Assembly: GCF_900105245.1 (NCBI RefSeq)
Contig: NZ_FNSZ01000001.1
Span: 1,054,001 to 1,118,000, forward strand
Direction of reading: 5' to 3'
DNA: 64,000 nucleotides
Source: Streptomyces sp. 1222.5
GTDB taxonomy: Bacteria; Actinomycetota; Actinomycetes; Streptomycetales; Streptomycetaceae
The position numbers were made by a program, and so were the translations under genes. Position 1 is the stretch's first letter; each line of letters begins with the position of its first letter. Shown one piece after another: positions 49,160-58,059 of the stretch. A model generated the notes under the pieces. The model was not told where the DNA came from and ran no database searches. It saw only the letters and a list, made by a program, of their open reading frames with translations.

Positions 49160-49448
49160 CCGGCCGCGCGAGGCGGTGTCGCGTCCGGCCGCAGGCCGTC
49201 CGCGGCGCCGCCGTGGCCGGGCACGCGGTTCCCGGCGCCCCTCTTGAGGAGGCGGGCGGTTCCCCGCGCCTCGCGCAGAGTGCGGTGTGCCGTACGCCAC
49301 CGTGACAGCGGGACGGCAGGACGGGTGCGGGGGTCTGTGAGGAAGCACACGGCGGTTCCCAACCGGCTGGTGCGCAGGGGGGTTTGGCGGTGCGTACGGG
49401 TTCCCGGCCGGGGGTGCCGCCGACGGCTCGCCCGGCCCGTCTGCCACC

Positions 49449-50882
49449 ATGGTCGACGCCCTGACCAAGCACCCTGGCCGCGCAGTGCAGCCGGCCCCAC
49501 GGGGTTCTCCGGTCACTCTCCCGACCCCGGTTGTCGAGTACCCCGCCGTGTCTGCTTCGTCTTCCCTGCCCACACCCGCTTCCCGTGCCGCCCTCTCGCG
49601 TTCGCCGTGGCGGTCCCTGAGATACCGCAGCATGCGCTGGTGGTCGGCGGCGAACTTCGTCTCCAACGCCGGCACCTGGATGCAGCTCACGGTGCAGAAC
49701 CTGCTCGTGCTCCAGATCACCGGTTCCGCGGCGGCGACCGGCCTGTCGATGTCCGTGCAGGCGGCGCCCGCGCTGTTCGTCAGCCTGCTGGGCGGCGCGG
49801 CCGTGGACCGCTGGCACCGCAGGCTGACGGTCGCGTTGAGCCAGGCGCTGCTCGGCGCGGTCGCCTTCGCCACCGCGCTGCTGGTGGCGCTGGACCGGAT
49901 CGACATGCCGGCGCTGCTGGTGCTGGCCGCCGTGACCGGCCTCATCGCCACCGTCGACGGACCGGCGTGCGCCCTGCTCGGCAACGATCTCGTGCCCGTG
50001 GCGGACGTGCCGTCCGCGATCGGCGTCGGCTCGCTGGTGCACAGCGCGGGCCGGCTGACCGGCACCGCCCTCGCGGGGGTGACCGTCGGTTTCCTCGGCA
50101 CCGCCGCCGCCTACGCGGCCAACGGGGTCTCGTTCCTCTTCGTGGCGGCGGTCGTCCCGTTCCTGCGCCCGGCACCCGGCGCCGCGGCGCGGGAACCGGT
50201 GGCCGACGCCCCCGCCGCTCCGGCCCGCGCGGAGATGAGCGTCCGGGAGGGCCTCACCTTCTTCGCGCGCCGGCCCCGGCTGGTCGCGCTCGCGGGCATC
50301 ACCGGCATCAGCTCGGTCTTCGGCCGCAACTACGGCCTGACCCTGGCCGTCCTGGTGACCGGCCCGCTCGCCGGTGGCGCGGGAGCCTTCGGCACCGTGT
50401 CCACCGTGCTGGCGGTCGGGGGCATCCTCGGCGCGGTCCTCGGGGCGCGGCTGCACAAGCCGTCGGTGCGGACCGTGGGTCTGCTCGCCGCGGCGGGCGC
50501 GCTGCTCCAGGTCGTCGCGGGACTGTCCCCGTCACTCGCCGTCCTGCTGGTGCTGGTGCTGCCCATGGCGGTGGTCGAGTCCGTCTCCGACACCGCCGGT
50601 ACGGCCGTGCTGCAGACCGATCCGCCCGCGCATCTGCGGGGCCGGGTGCTCGGGGTGTGGAGCAGCATCGGCACGGTGTGGGGCCTGGGCGGCCCGCCGC
50701 TGCTGGGCCTGCTGATGGAGTGGGCCGGGGCGCGCGGTGCCCTGGTCGCCGGCGGTCTGCTCATCGCCGGGTCGATCGGCGCGGGCCTGCTGGTGCGCCG
50801 GCGCGGTGGCCCGGTGCCGGTGGCGCTGGCCGCGAAGGACGGCGACGTGGCCGGGCGGTCGGCTCTGGGCACGGCCGCCTGA
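49449..50882 (+). CDS. MFS transporter, EntS/multidrug exporter type
   Basis: 477 residues, about 12 hydrophobic helices. It begins with about 50 polar residues before SLRYRSMRWWSAANFVSNAG. The MFS loop 2-3 motif appears as GGAAVDRWHRRLTVALSQ, and LRGRVLGVWSSIGTVWGLGG is typical of the MFS_3 (EntS-like) group that exports siderophores or drugs. The start is uncertain: ATG 49449 has no clear ribosome site, and a GTG at 49548 is an alternative. No siderophore genes adjoin. It converges on the minus-strand operon with only 22 bp between. Confidence 0.85.
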   Translation: MVDALTKHPGRAVQPAPRGSPVTLPTPVVEYPAVSASSSLPTPASRAALSRSPWRSLRYRSMRWWSAANFVSNAGTWMQLTVQNLLVLQITGSAAATGLSMSVQAAPALFVSLLGGAAVDRWHRRLTVALSQALLGAVAFATALLVALDRIDMPALLVLAAVTGLIATVDGPACALLGNDLVPVADVPSAIGVGSLVHSAGRLTGTALAGVTVGFLGTAAAYAANGVSFLFVAAVVPFLRPAPGAAAREPVADAPAAPARAEMSVREGLTFFARRPRLVALAGITGISSVFGRNYGLTLAVLVTGPLAGGAGAFGTVSTVLAVGGILGAVLGARLHKPSVRTVGLLAAAGALLQVVAGLSPSLAVLLVLVLPMAVVESVSDTAGTAVLQTDPPAHLRGRVLGVWSSIGTVWGLGGPPLLGLLMEWAGARGALVAGGLLIAGSIGAGLLVRRRGGPVPVALAAKDGDVAGRSALGTAA

Positions 50883-50904
50883 CCGTCGTACCGTCCGGCT
50901 CGGT

Positions 50905-51642
50905 TCAGGCCTGCTGCCGGTCCGGGCCGCCCGGCAGGTGGTAGACGTGGAAGGCCTGCCCGATCACCGGCTGGGCCACATTGCGCACGCGGACGCCGCC
51001 GCTGGTCATGCCGTGCTCGGTGCCCGCGTGGGCGTGACCGTGCACCGCGAGGTCGGCGCCGCCGGTGTCGATGGCCTCCGCGAGCAGATAGCTGCCGAGG
51101 AACGGATAGATCTCCAGCGGTTCCCCCGCCAGCGTGTCCGGTACGGGCGCGAAGTGGGTCAGCGCGATCCGCACGTCGCAGTCGCCCAGGTCCTTCAGGG
51201 CGCCGTGCAGGGCGTCGGCGCTCCTGCGGGTGTAGCGGACGAACTCCTTCATGAGCGGTTCGCCGAACTCCCCGGCGCAGCGGCCGACGAAACCGCCGCC
51301 GAAGCCCTTGGTCCCGGCCACCCCGATCCGTGCCCCGCCGGCGGTGACGACGACGGCCTCCCCCTCCAGTACGTGCGCGCCGGCTTCCCGGAGGACGGCG
51401 GTGACCTCCTCGGGCCGTTCGTCGTGGTGGTCGTGGTTGCCGAGGACGGCGACGACCGGCACCGCGAGGCCCTCGATCTCCCGGGCGACGACGGCCGCCT
51501 CCTCCGGGGTGCCGTGCCGGGTGAGGTCCCCGGCGAGCAGCAGGACGTCGGCGCACTCGGGCAGCGTGTCGAAGGAGGGCCGCAGGGTTCCCTGGCTCTC
51601 GGGGCCCATGTGGATGTCCCCGACGGCCGCTACACGGATCAT
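50905..51642 (-). CDS. Calcineurin-like metallophosphoesterase
   Basis: 245 residues from the ATG at 51642, with GGAGG 7 nt upstream. Metal-ligand motifs are complete and in order: VGDIHMG, LLLAGDLTRHG, VLGNHDHH, LTHFAPVP and AVHGHAHAG. The substrate may be a nucleotide or phosphoester. It is the last gene of a coupled operon; its start overlaps the stop of the BON gene (ATGA). Confidence 0.9.
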   Translation of the reverse strand: MIRVAAVGDIHMGPESQGTLRPSFDTLPECADVLLLAGDLTRHGTPEEAAVVAREIEGLAVPVVAVLGNHDHHDERPEEVTAVLREAGAHVLEGEAVVVTAGGARIGVAGTKGFGGGFVGRCAGEFGEPLMKEFVRYTRRSADALHGALKDLGDCDVRIALTHFAPVPDTLAGEPLEIYPFLGSYLLAEAIDTGGADLAVHGHAHAGTEHGMTSGGVRVRNVAQPVIGQAFHVYHLPGGPDRQQA

Positions 51643-51917
51643 GTGAGGTCCTCCCCGTGGTCGGGCGAGGAGGTCCCGGCGATGAGCATGTCGCTGTGGA
51701 CCGGGTGTCCCGCCAGTTCCTCGCGCGCCTTGTCCAGGATCTCGTCGCGGCACTGGGCGGACGGCACGGTGCCGGTGAGCAGGACGGCGTCGCCGCGCAG
51801 CTCCACCCGTACGCCGAGTTCCCCGAGCGGCCCGGATGCCAGGTGTTCGGCGAGGTGGGCGACGCGGTAGTCCAGGTTGGCCGCGCCCGTCGGGGGCGAG
51901 GCGCTTGCGTCGGTCAT
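51639..51917 (-). CDS. Small BON-domain protein
   Basis: 92 residues from the ATG at 51917 with AGGAAGGG upstream. The chain is one BON-like alpha/beta unit (DYRVAHLAEHLASGPLGELG, VRVELRGDAVLLTGTVPSAQ, CRDEILDKAREELAGHPVHS). BON domains bind phospholipid or membrane surfaces. It has no signal peptide. Both ends overlap neighbours by 4 nt, so it should be made together with the nucleotidyltransferase and phosphoesterase. Confidence 0.85.
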   Translation of the reverse strand: MTDASASPPTGAANLDYRVAHLAEHLASGPLGELGVRVELRGDAVLLTGTVPSAQCRDEILDKAREELAGHPVHSDMLIAGTSSPDHGEDLT

Positions 51918-52600
51918 GGCTGCCCTTCCTGGGGATCGATCACGTTCAGCCGTTCGAGGAGGAAGAGGAAGGCGGCCGGCATGGGCTGGTCCCCGCACTC
52001 CTCGCGCACCACGTCCCAGTCGACCTTCTCGCGGACCGCCCGGGCCACCGGCAGCACCGACCCGAAATCGCAGTAGTGCTCCGAGAAGGCGCTGATCAGG
52101 CTGTGGATCAGGTCGGTCGGGCAGAGCACGGGCATGAGCACCGAGTCGACCGGCAGGACATGGGCCCGGTCGAGCATGTCCTTGGTGACGGGCTGGTGCG
52201 CGAGGGCGAAGATGACGTCGACGTTCTGCCCGTGGCAGGTGGTCTTCAGCAGCCAGTCCTCGGGCGGGATCCGTACGGCGAGGCCCGCCTCGCGGAGCGT
52301 ACCGGCGACCGCCTCGGCGTCCTCGGGGAGGATGGCGAAGTCGGCGTCGTGCTGGAGGTAGCGGCTGCCGCCGTGGGCGTACACGGCGACGCTGCCGGCC
52401 AGGGCGAAGGGGTGGCCCGCGCGTTTGAGGAGGGCACCGATCTGTTTGGTGGCCTCCAGGATCGCCTGGCTGCGGTCCTCCGGCAGGGCTGACGGCTCCG
52501 GCAGGGCCGGGGCAGCCGGGTCTCGCCCGCCCGTGGCGAGGTGCAGCCCCGTGGCCTCGGGTCGCCGGGCGGGCGCTGTGTCCTCCCCGTTGTGCGTCAT
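51914..52600 (-). CDS. Nucleotidyltransferase-fold protein
   Basis: 228 residues from the ATG at 52600 with GGGAGAGG upstream. Residues about 55-135 fit the nucleotidyltransferase fold (ILEATKQIGALLKRAGHPFA, LAGSVAVYAHGGSRYLQHDA, DFAILPED). LAGSVAVYAHGG occupies the position of the glycine-serine motif, and DADF supplies the metal-binding acids. A helical domain follows. The toxin/antitoxin-related AbiEii group shares the fold, but no antitoxin-like partner is adjacent, so a metabolic or modification role is equally possible. It is coupled to the ORFs on both sides by ATGA overlaps. Confidence 0.8.
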   Translation of the reverse strand: MTHNGEDTAPARRPEATGLHLATGGRDPAAPALPEPSALPEDRSQAILEATKQIGALLKRAGHPFALAGSVAVYAHGGSRYLQHDADFAILPEDAEAVAGTLREAGLAVRIPPEDWLLKTTCHGQNVDVIFALAHQPVTKDMLDRAHVLPVDSVLMPVLCPTDLIHSLISAFSEHYCDFGSVLPVARAVREKVDWDVVREECGDQPMPAAFLFLLERLNVIDPQEGQP

Positions 52601-52993
52601 GACCTCTCCCATCGCGGCGCACTCCACCCCCGGGCGGCCGGGTCGGCGCCGGGGGCCCTTCGGGTACCCGGGCCGTCCGGCCCGACACCGGTCACCGGCG
52701 AAGCGGTCCCGTCGTCGGCCCGACCGGAGAGCGTCCGCGGGCCGCGGGCGGTGCCGGCCGTGAGGGCGTGGCCGTGGAAGAAGTCGGGGGCGCGGCGCCG
52801 CATCACCAGGATGATCAGGGTGCCGGCGGGGCGACCCATGACCGGTCCGGCGAGGGCGGCGGAGGCGTTGTCCGAGGTGGCCGCGTCGGCGAGCCCCGAG
52901 CCGGCGGTGCCGGAGCCCGACGGCCGTCCGGGTGGCGACGGCGCCGGCCAGGTGGGAGCCGACAAGGACGGCCGTCGCGATCAGGGCGGTCAC
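52597..52993 (-). pseudogene. Probable frameshifted small membrane protein heading the operon
   Basis: Two minus-strand frames each show strong gene-like codon bias over adjoining parts. One gives TALIATAVLVGSHLAGAVAT from a GTG at 52993. The other, from about 52890, gives ATSDNASAALAGPVMGRPAG, TLIILVMRRRAPDFFHGHAL and ends at a TGA overlapping the nucleotidyltransferase ATG by 4 nt. Joined, they would make a protein of about 130 residues with one or two hydrophobic segments. The switch near 52890-52900 implies a one-base frameshift or a sequencing error. GGGGAGGAG lies very close to the GTG, so the start is uncertain. Function is unknown. Confidence 0.5.
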
Positions 52994-53080
52994 CTCCTCC
53001 CCGTGTGACCTGCGTCGTGTGCGGCGTCACCCGCGGACGGCGAGTGGCCGCCCGCTCCGCCCAGGGGCACGCTGGTAGGC

Positions 53081-54265
53081 ATGAGATCCCGGATCGGGGG
53101 CGCCGGCGCGCGGCAGCCATGGCAGTCGTCGCATGCCCTGATCCTGCTCCCGATCACGCTCATCGCGGTCATCACCGCCGTCGACATGCACGCGCCCACC
53201 GACGTCCACCTCGGCCCGACCCTGGTGATCGCGCCCGCGATCACCCCGTCCTTCGCCGGCCCCTGGACCACGGCGGGCATCGGCGCGTTGGCCACGGGCG
53301 CACAGATCCTCATCGGCGCCACGCACGGCGGGCTCTACACGACGAACCACATCGTGCAGATCATCACCCTCGCGCTGCTGTCCGTGCTCTGCGTCATCTA
53401 CAGCGCGCTGCGCGAGCGCCGGCAGGCCCAGCTGGCCCAGGTGCGCACGGTAGCCGAGGCCGCACAGCACGTGCTGATGTGGCCGCTGCCCGAGCAGATC
53501 GGCCCGCTGCGGATCGCCTCCCTGTACCTGGCCGCCGAGGACGAGGCGCAGATCGGCGGCGACCTCTACGCGGCGACCGTCAGCGACGGCGCCGTCCGCG
53601 TCCTGATCGGCGACGTCCGGGGCAAGGGGCTGCCCGCCATCGGGGAGGCCGCCCTGCTGCTCAGTTCCTTCCGGGAGAGCGCGCACCGGCACGTCCCGCT
53701 GGCGGAGCTCGCCACCAGCCTGGACCAGAGCGTCAGCCGGTACGCGGCCGACCTGGAGCCACCGGAGGAGGCGGGCGAGCGGTTCGCCACCGCGCTGCTC
53801 GTGGAGATCCCGGACCACGATCCGGTCACCCGGATGACCAGCTGTGGTCATCCGCCGCCCCTGCTGCTGAGTCCCGGCCACGTCGTCAACGTCCCGAGCC
53901 TGCATCCGTCACCGCCGCTCGGTGTGCACGCGGACGCCGAGCGCACTCTCGACGCGTTCTCCTTCGAACCCGGTGACACGCTCCTGCTCTACACGGACGG
54001 TGTGGTGGAGGCCCGGGACACGCGCGGCAGGTTCTACCCGCTCGCCGAGCGCGTCGCGCGCTGGACCGACGACAGCCCCGAGGCGCTGATGCACCACCTG
54101 CGGCGCGACCTGCTCGACCACGTCGGCGGCCGGCTCAACGACGACGCCGCGCTCATCGCCGTGCACCGCACACCGGTCGAGCGGCGCCGCCATCACGGCC
54201 GCGTCGGCGGCGGCGACACCGCCCGGCACGGCGCCGGTACGGAGGCCGGCAAGCCGGCCGGCTGA
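53081..54265 (+). CDS. Membrane-bound PP2C (SpoIIE-type) phosphatase
   Basis: 394 residues. Three hydrophobic segments span about 18-110 (HALILLPITLIAVITAVDMH, TLVIAPAITPSFAGPWTTAG, IITLALLSVLCVIYSAL), with no sensor domain of size outside. The phosphatase domain (about 140-365) keeps the metal motifs GGDLYAAT, GDVRGKGLPA, SCGHPPPL, LLYTDGVVEARD and NDDAALIAV. Small three-helix membrane PP2C proteins are numerous in Streptomyces and act on anti-sigma-factor antagonists. It is divergent from the operon to its left, with 87 bp between. Confidence 0.9.
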   Translation: MRSRIGGAGARQPWQSSHALILLPITLIAVITAVDMHAPTDVHLGPTLVIAPAITPSFAGPWTTAGIGALATGAQILIGATHGGLYTTNHIVQIITLALLSVLCVIYSALRERRQAQLAQVRTVAEAAQHVLMWPLPEQIGPLRIASLYLAAEDEAQIGGDLYAATVSDGAVRVLIGDVRGKGLPAIGEAALLLSSFRESAHRHVPLAELATSLDQSVSRYAADLEPPEEAGERFATALLVEIPDHDPVTRMTSCGHPPPLLLSPGHVVNVPSLHPSPPLGVHADAERTLDAFSFEPGDTLLLYTDGVVEARDTRGRFYPLAERVARWTDDSPEALMHHLRRDLLDHVGGRLNDDAALIAVHRTPVERRRHHGRVGGGDTARHGAGTEAGKPAG

Positions 54266-54335
54266 CCCGGCTCGCCAGGACCCGCCGGCACCCCGGGCCG
54301 ACGGGTCGCCGTGCGCCATCGCCGTCCGGCCGGAC

Positions 54336-54368
54336 GTTCAACTCCCTTTGCGCCAATGTTCAGTCCCC
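54336..54368 (+). promoter_or_regulatory. PHO box (PhoP site) upstream of glpQ
   Basis: Three consecutive 11-mers: gttcaactccc (54336-54346), a degenerate tttgcgccaat (54347-54357) and gttcagtcccc (54358-54368). The outer units match the Streptomyces PhoP direct-repeat unit (GTTCAyyyrGs-like) with exact 11-nt phasing. The site ends 63 bp before the start codon. Induction under phosphate limitation is expected. Confidence 0.75.
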
Positions 54369-54431
54369 GGGGTGGCCCGCCCGGCACGGCCGTTGCGAGA
54401 ATCACCGGCGCCCCCAGAACAGGGAGACCCC

Positions 54432-55505
54432 GTGCGACTTCCGCTGTCCCCGCGCAACGTGCTCGCCGGCCTGGCCCTGACGCCGGCGCTCCTGCTCCCG
54501 GCCACCGCCCACGCGGCACCGGGCGGCCCGCACCCGCACCGCTTCGACCTCCAGGCCCACCGCGGCGGCATCGGCATGACGACCGAGGAGTCCCTCGAGG
54601 GCTTCGCCAAGGCCATGCGGCTCGGGGTGTCCACGCTGGAGCTGGACACCCAGGTCACCAAGGACCTCAAGGCCGTCGTCAACCACGACCGGCAGATCAG
54701 CGGCGTCAAGTGCGCGGACACCGGCCCGGTCACGCCCGGCGATCCGCTGTACCCGTACGTCGGGAAGTACATCAAGGATCTGACGCTGGCTCAGATCAAG
54801 ACGCTGGACTGCGGGTACCGGCAACTCCCGGGCTTCCCCGAGCAGGAGGTCGTCGAGGGCTTCCGGATGGCGGAGCTAAGGGATGTCCTGAATCTGGTCA
54901 GGAGCTACCACGCCGACCGGCTCAAGCTGAACATCGAGACCAAGGTCGAGGCGGGGACGCCCGAACAGACCGCGCCGCGTGAGGTGTTCGTCCGGCGGGT
55001 GTACGAGGAGATCCACCGTTCGGGCATCGAACGGCAGGTCACCATCCAGTCGTTCGACTGGGGCGCGCTGAAGGCGATGCACCGACTGGCGCCCCGGTGG
55101 CCGCTGGTGGCGCTGACCAACTACGACTTCCTCCAGGTCGGCATGGACGGCGCGTCCCCGTGGCTCGGCGGGATCGACGCGGACGACTACGGCGGGGACT
55201 TCGTCCGGGCGGCCGCGACAGTCCCGGGCCTCACGACGCTCTCCCCCAACTACGGCTTCCCGCAGAACGGCAAGGTCGGCGACCCCGGGTTCCGTTTCTA
55301 CGCCGACGAGGCGATGGTCGCCGAGGCGCACGCACGCGGGCTGAAGGTGGTCCCCTGGACCTGCGACGACATGCCGACCGTGGCCGCGCTGATGGACGCG
55401 GGCGTCGACGGCGTCATCACCGACTACCCGAATCGCGTACGGCAGTTGATGGCCGACCGCGGGCTGCCGCTGCCCCGGCCCTACCGTCCGCGCGGGCACG
55501 CCTGA
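54432..55505 (+). CDS. glpQ: Secreted glycerophosphodiester phosphodiesterase
   Basis: 357 residues from a GTG with GGGAG 5 nt upstream. A Sec signal peptide (NVLAGLALTPALLLPATAHA) precedes a GDPD barrel with QAHRGGIGMTTEES (catalytic His), TLELDTQVTKD and AVVNHD. KLNIETKVEAG, VTIQSFDWGALKAM and DGVITDYPNRV close the active site. It releases glycerol-3-phosphate from phospholipid head groups outside the cell. Streptomyces glpQ genes belong to the PhoP regulon, and the PHO box upstream agrees with that. Confidence 0.93.
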   Translation: MRLPLSPRNVLAGLALTPALLLPATAHAAPGGPHPHRFDLQAHRGGIGMTTEESLEGFAKAMRLGVSTLELDTQVTKDLKAVVNHDRQISGVKCADTGPVTPGDPLYPYVGKYIKDLTLAQIKTLDCGYRQLPGFPEQEVVEGFRMAELRDVLNLVRSYHADRLKLNIETKVEAGTPEQTAPREVFVRRVYEEIHRSGIERQVTIQSFDWGALKAMHRLAPRWPLVALTNYDFLQVGMDGASPWLGGIDADDYGGDFVRAAATVPGLTTLSPNYGFPQNGKVGDPGFRFYADEAMVAEAHARGLKVVPWTCDDMPTVAALMDAGVDGVITDYPNRVRQLMADRGLPLPRPYRPRGHA

Positions 55506-55522
55506 AAGTACCGCGGGCGTGA

Positions 55523-55546
55523 GCCCCGCCCCGAGTGGGGCGGGGC
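55523..55546. terminator. Bidirectional terminator
   Basis: Perfect 10-bp arms (gccccgcccc and its complement) with a GAGT loop, between convergent glpQ and the small secreted-protein gene. Confidence 0.85.
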
Positions 55547-55571
55547 GGGACCGCACGCCCCGTCCTCCGGG

Positions 55572-56072
55572 TCAGCGGACCGGCTTGAGGTCCGTGATCT
55601 TGAGGGTCTTGAGGTCGGACAGGACGTCGATGCCGGTGACCCGCGCGTGCGGCCCGTCGCTCCAGGTGAGGGTGACCCGGCTGGTGGCGTGGCCCGCACC
55701 GGAACCCGTGTGGGCCACCTTCCACTTCACCGGCACGTTCTGCGCGAACAGGACGCCGTCGGCGTGCTGCCTCTTCTCGTAGGCGGCCACCTTCGCGCGG
55801 GCGGAGGAGGAGAGGTAGAAGCCTCGCAGGGCCTTGGCGCCGGTGGCGGCGGACGGGTCGTCGGTGGCCCGGGCGGAGTCGATGTAGGCCGCGTAGAAGT
55901 CGGCCACGTGCTGGGTGACGTCGCGCGGGTCGCCCTGGGCGGTGGACACCGCCCCGGCGCGGGCGGTGCGGTTCGCGCCGGCGCCCGCGAGGGCGGGCGT
56001 CACGGCGGCCAGGCTGAGGCCGGCGGTGAGGGTCACTGCGGTGAGGAGGGTCTTGCGACTGCGGACGGACAT
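55572..56072 (-). CDS. Secreted hypothetical protein
   Basis: 166 residues. The ATG at 56072 has GAGAAAG and GGGGGA upstream and begins directly with a signal peptide (SRKTLLTAVTLTAGLSLAAV, cleavage near ALAGAGA). The mature part (about 45-166) contains VTQHVADFYAAYIDSARATD, LRGFYLSSSARAKVAAYEKR and VTLTWSDGPHARVTGIDVLS, looking like a small alpha/beta extracellular fold. No function was recognised. Confidence 0.72.
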   Translation of the reverse strand: MSVRSRKTLLTAVTLTAGLSLAAVTPALAGAGANRTARAGAVSTAQGDPRDVTQHVADFYAAYIDSARATDDPSAATGAKALRGFYLSSSARAKVAAYEKRQHADGVLFAQNVPVKWKVAHTGSGAGHATSRVTLTWSDGPHARVTGIDVLSDLKTLKITDLKPVR

Positions 56073-56250
56073 CTTTCTCGTTTCCCCCGTTTTCCTCGCG
56101 ACCGGCACCGTTCGGTCGTCGGCGGACCGTAAGACCGTGCTTTCCGCGCTCCGGTTCCGCTTCTTTCCGCTTTCTTGGCACTCAATGCCCGGAAGGTGGA
56201 GACTCGAAAAGGTTCAGACTCAAACCGGCCGGGTTTCGCCGCTCTTTCGG

Positions 56251-56727
56251 TCATTCCGCTCCGGGTGACCGCCCTTCGCCGACGAGCCGGGCGAGGTTGT
56301 CGAGAGCCATACGGGTGCCCAGCTCGTTGTCCTCGCGGGGTACGGCGTCGGGGACGCCCTCGTGCAGCATCTCCACGTCCGTGCCGCCGCCGCTCGCCGT
56401 GAGCTTCGTCGTCAGGGTCATCGTGGACCGCAGGGCGTCGTCGCCGGACTCGAAGGCGAACACCTCGACGACCAGGGCGTCGGGCACGAGCCGGGCGAAG
56501 TGGCCGCGGTAGGTGTCGGTGTGGCCGCCGGACTTGCCGGTGCCGCCCCCGCCGTCGTAGGTGAGGGAGACGCGGAACTCCCCTCCCTCCCGGGCCTCGA
56601 AGGCGTGCACGCGCGCGGTCATGCCGGCCGGGACCCGCCAGGCCGCGAGCGCGTCCGGATCGAGCAGGGCCCGGTAGACGGCCTCCGGGGGCGCCTGCAC
56701 ATGCCGGGTGACTCGAGTGGAGTACAT
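56251..56727 (-). CDS. SRPBCC/AHSA1-family protein
   Basis: 158 residues. The AHSA1 signature is clear: STRVTRHVQAPPEAVYRALL, DPDALAAWRVPAGMTARVHA, EGGEFRVSLTYDG and MALDNLARLVGEG at the end. These small START-like proteins bind hydrophobic ligands or chaperones; many are uncharacterised. The region upstream of the ATG shows no special element. Confidence 0.87.
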   Translation of the reverse strand: MYSTRVTRHVQAPPEAVYRALLDPDALAAWRVPAGMTARVHAFEAREGGEFRVSLTYDGGGGTGKSGGHTDTYRGHFARLVPDALVVEVFAFESGDDALRSTMTLTTKLTASGGGTDVEMLHEGVPDAVPREDNELGTRMALDNLARLVGEGRSPGAE

Positions 56728-56868
56728 GGCCTCACGCTAGCGGCCGCGGGGCGGCCGGGCCGGTCGTGGCGCACGACGTCGGGGGTGCCGGTGGGCACGT
56801 GCCGGTGAGCGGGGCCGGGTGGCCGCCCGGGGGCAGCCGGCGTCCGGCACGGGCCGATGCGGCGGGGG

Positions 56869-57744
56869 TCAGAGATCCTTGCGGATCGTGTCGAGCATGG
56901 CCTCGGCGGTCCGGGCCGGTGCGGCCTGGGCGCCCAGCCGGTCCAGCGCCTCGCGGTACAGCCCGACGTCGCCCGCCTTGTCGAGGTAGACGGCCCCCGC
57001 GAGTCCGTTGAGGTAGACGATGTCGGGCAGTTCGGGGGCCCGGAACCGGAAGAGGTGGAAGGTCCCGGCCCGCATGGCGGGGTGCGGGCCGTTGGCGAAC
57101 GGCATGAACTGCAGCGTCACATGGGGCAGCCGGCCGATCTCGACGAGGTGGTCGATCTGTGCGCGCATCACCTCGGTCCCGCCGACCGGCCGGCGCAGCA
57201 CGGTCTCGTCCATCACCACCCACACCCGGGGCGGAGCCTGCCTCGTCAGCAGTTCCTGACGGCGCATGCGCAGCGCGACCCGCCGCTCGGTGGCCTCGGC
57301 CGAGGCGTTCGGGTCGCCCACGCCGAGCAGGGCCCGGGCGTAGTCCTCGGTCTGGAGCAGTTCGTGCACGAACTGGCTCTCGTAGGCGCGGATCTGCGAG
57401 GCCGCCTGTTCCAGGCTGAGGTAGGCGGCGAACCAGTCGGGCATGACGTCACGGTAGGTGTGCCACCAGCCGCGCTGGTTGGCCTCGCGCACGGACCGCA
57501 GGAAGGCGTCGATCTCCCGCCGGTCGGTGACGCCGTAGATCTGGAGCAGCTTCTCGGCGTCCGCGAGCCGCAGGCGGGCCACCTTGGCGGCCTCCATGCG
57601 GCGGATCGTGGAGTGGCTGACCCCGAGGGCGTCACCCGCCTCGGCGTAGCCGAGACCGGCCCGGATCCGCAACTCCTCCAGCTGCCGGCCGAGGATCATG
57701 CGCAGCACGGACGGGGCGCCGCCCCAGTCGGCCTCCGCGGTCAC
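56869..57744 (-). CDS. XRE-type regulator with DUF5753 domain (WhiJ/AbaA-ORFA type)
   Basis: 291 residues from a GTG with GAGGGG 6 nt upstream; a longer frame exists but lacks a ribosome site. An XRE helix-turn-helix occupies about 15-75 (LGRQLEELRIRAGLGYAEAG, DALGVSHSTIRRMEAAKV). Residues about 95-285 are DUF5753 (YLSLEQAASQIRAYESQFVH, LLQTEDYARALLG, VMDETVLRRPVGGTEVMRAQ, FHLFRFRAPELPDIVYLNG). Such regulators are abundant in Streptomyces, usually beside an ATPase-type anti-sigma protein and a small DUF397 protein, and influence development. Here the ATPase gene is divergent. No DUF397 gene was found. Confidence 0.92.
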   Translation of the reverse strand: MTAEADWGGAPSVLRMILGRQLEELRIRAGLGYAEAGDALGVSHSTIRRMEAAKVARLRLADAEKLLQIYGVTDRREIDAFLRSVREANQRGWWHTYRDVMPDWFAAYLSLEQAASQIRAYESQFVHELLQTEDYARALLGVGDPNASAEATERRVALRMRRQELLTRQAPPRVWVVMDETVLRRPVGGTEVMRAQIDHLVEIGRLPHVTLQFMPFANGPHPAMRAGTFHLFRFRAPELPDIVYLNGLAGAVYLDKAGDVGLYREALDRLGAQAAPARTAEAMLDTIRKDL

Positions 57745-58059
57745 GCACACCCCCTCGGCAGGTGCCGGATCCGGTCCCGCACGGGTCATTACCGTGCGCT
57801 CATTCGATCACGTCCGGACGCCGAGCGACACGTTCGGGGTCACTTGCAAATTTCAACTTGCCTGTTGCGAGCCGATGTTGGCGGATGACACAGTGGACGT
57901 ACTGCTCCGGCCGACCCGAGGAGCAGGCGGCGCGGCCGGGTCGGGGGAGACCGGGCCGGCTTACGGCCTCATGGGAGGCGGTGTGTCGTCTGCTGCGCGA
58001 GCGGCCGGACCTCGCACCGGACACCCCCCACACTCGCGAGGCCGGACGAAAGGCGCACG
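57745..58059. promoter_or_regulatory. Divergent control region with TTGC repeats
   Basis: 315 bp between the DUF5753 regulator and the ATPase gene. The A+T-rich stretch 57842-57868 contains acttgc (57842-57847), acttgc (57856-57861) and tgttgc (57863-57868). GCAA (57846-57849) and TTGC (57858-57861) also make a small inverted repeat. This is a likely regulator-binding site. No ORF with a ribosome site was found. Confidence 0.5.

Noticed and set aside
51914..52600. AbiEii-type toxin of a toxin-antitoxin pair
   Set aside because: The nucleotidyltransferase fold is shared, but no AbiEi-like antitoxin gene is adjacent and the operon partners are a BON protein and a phosphoesterase.
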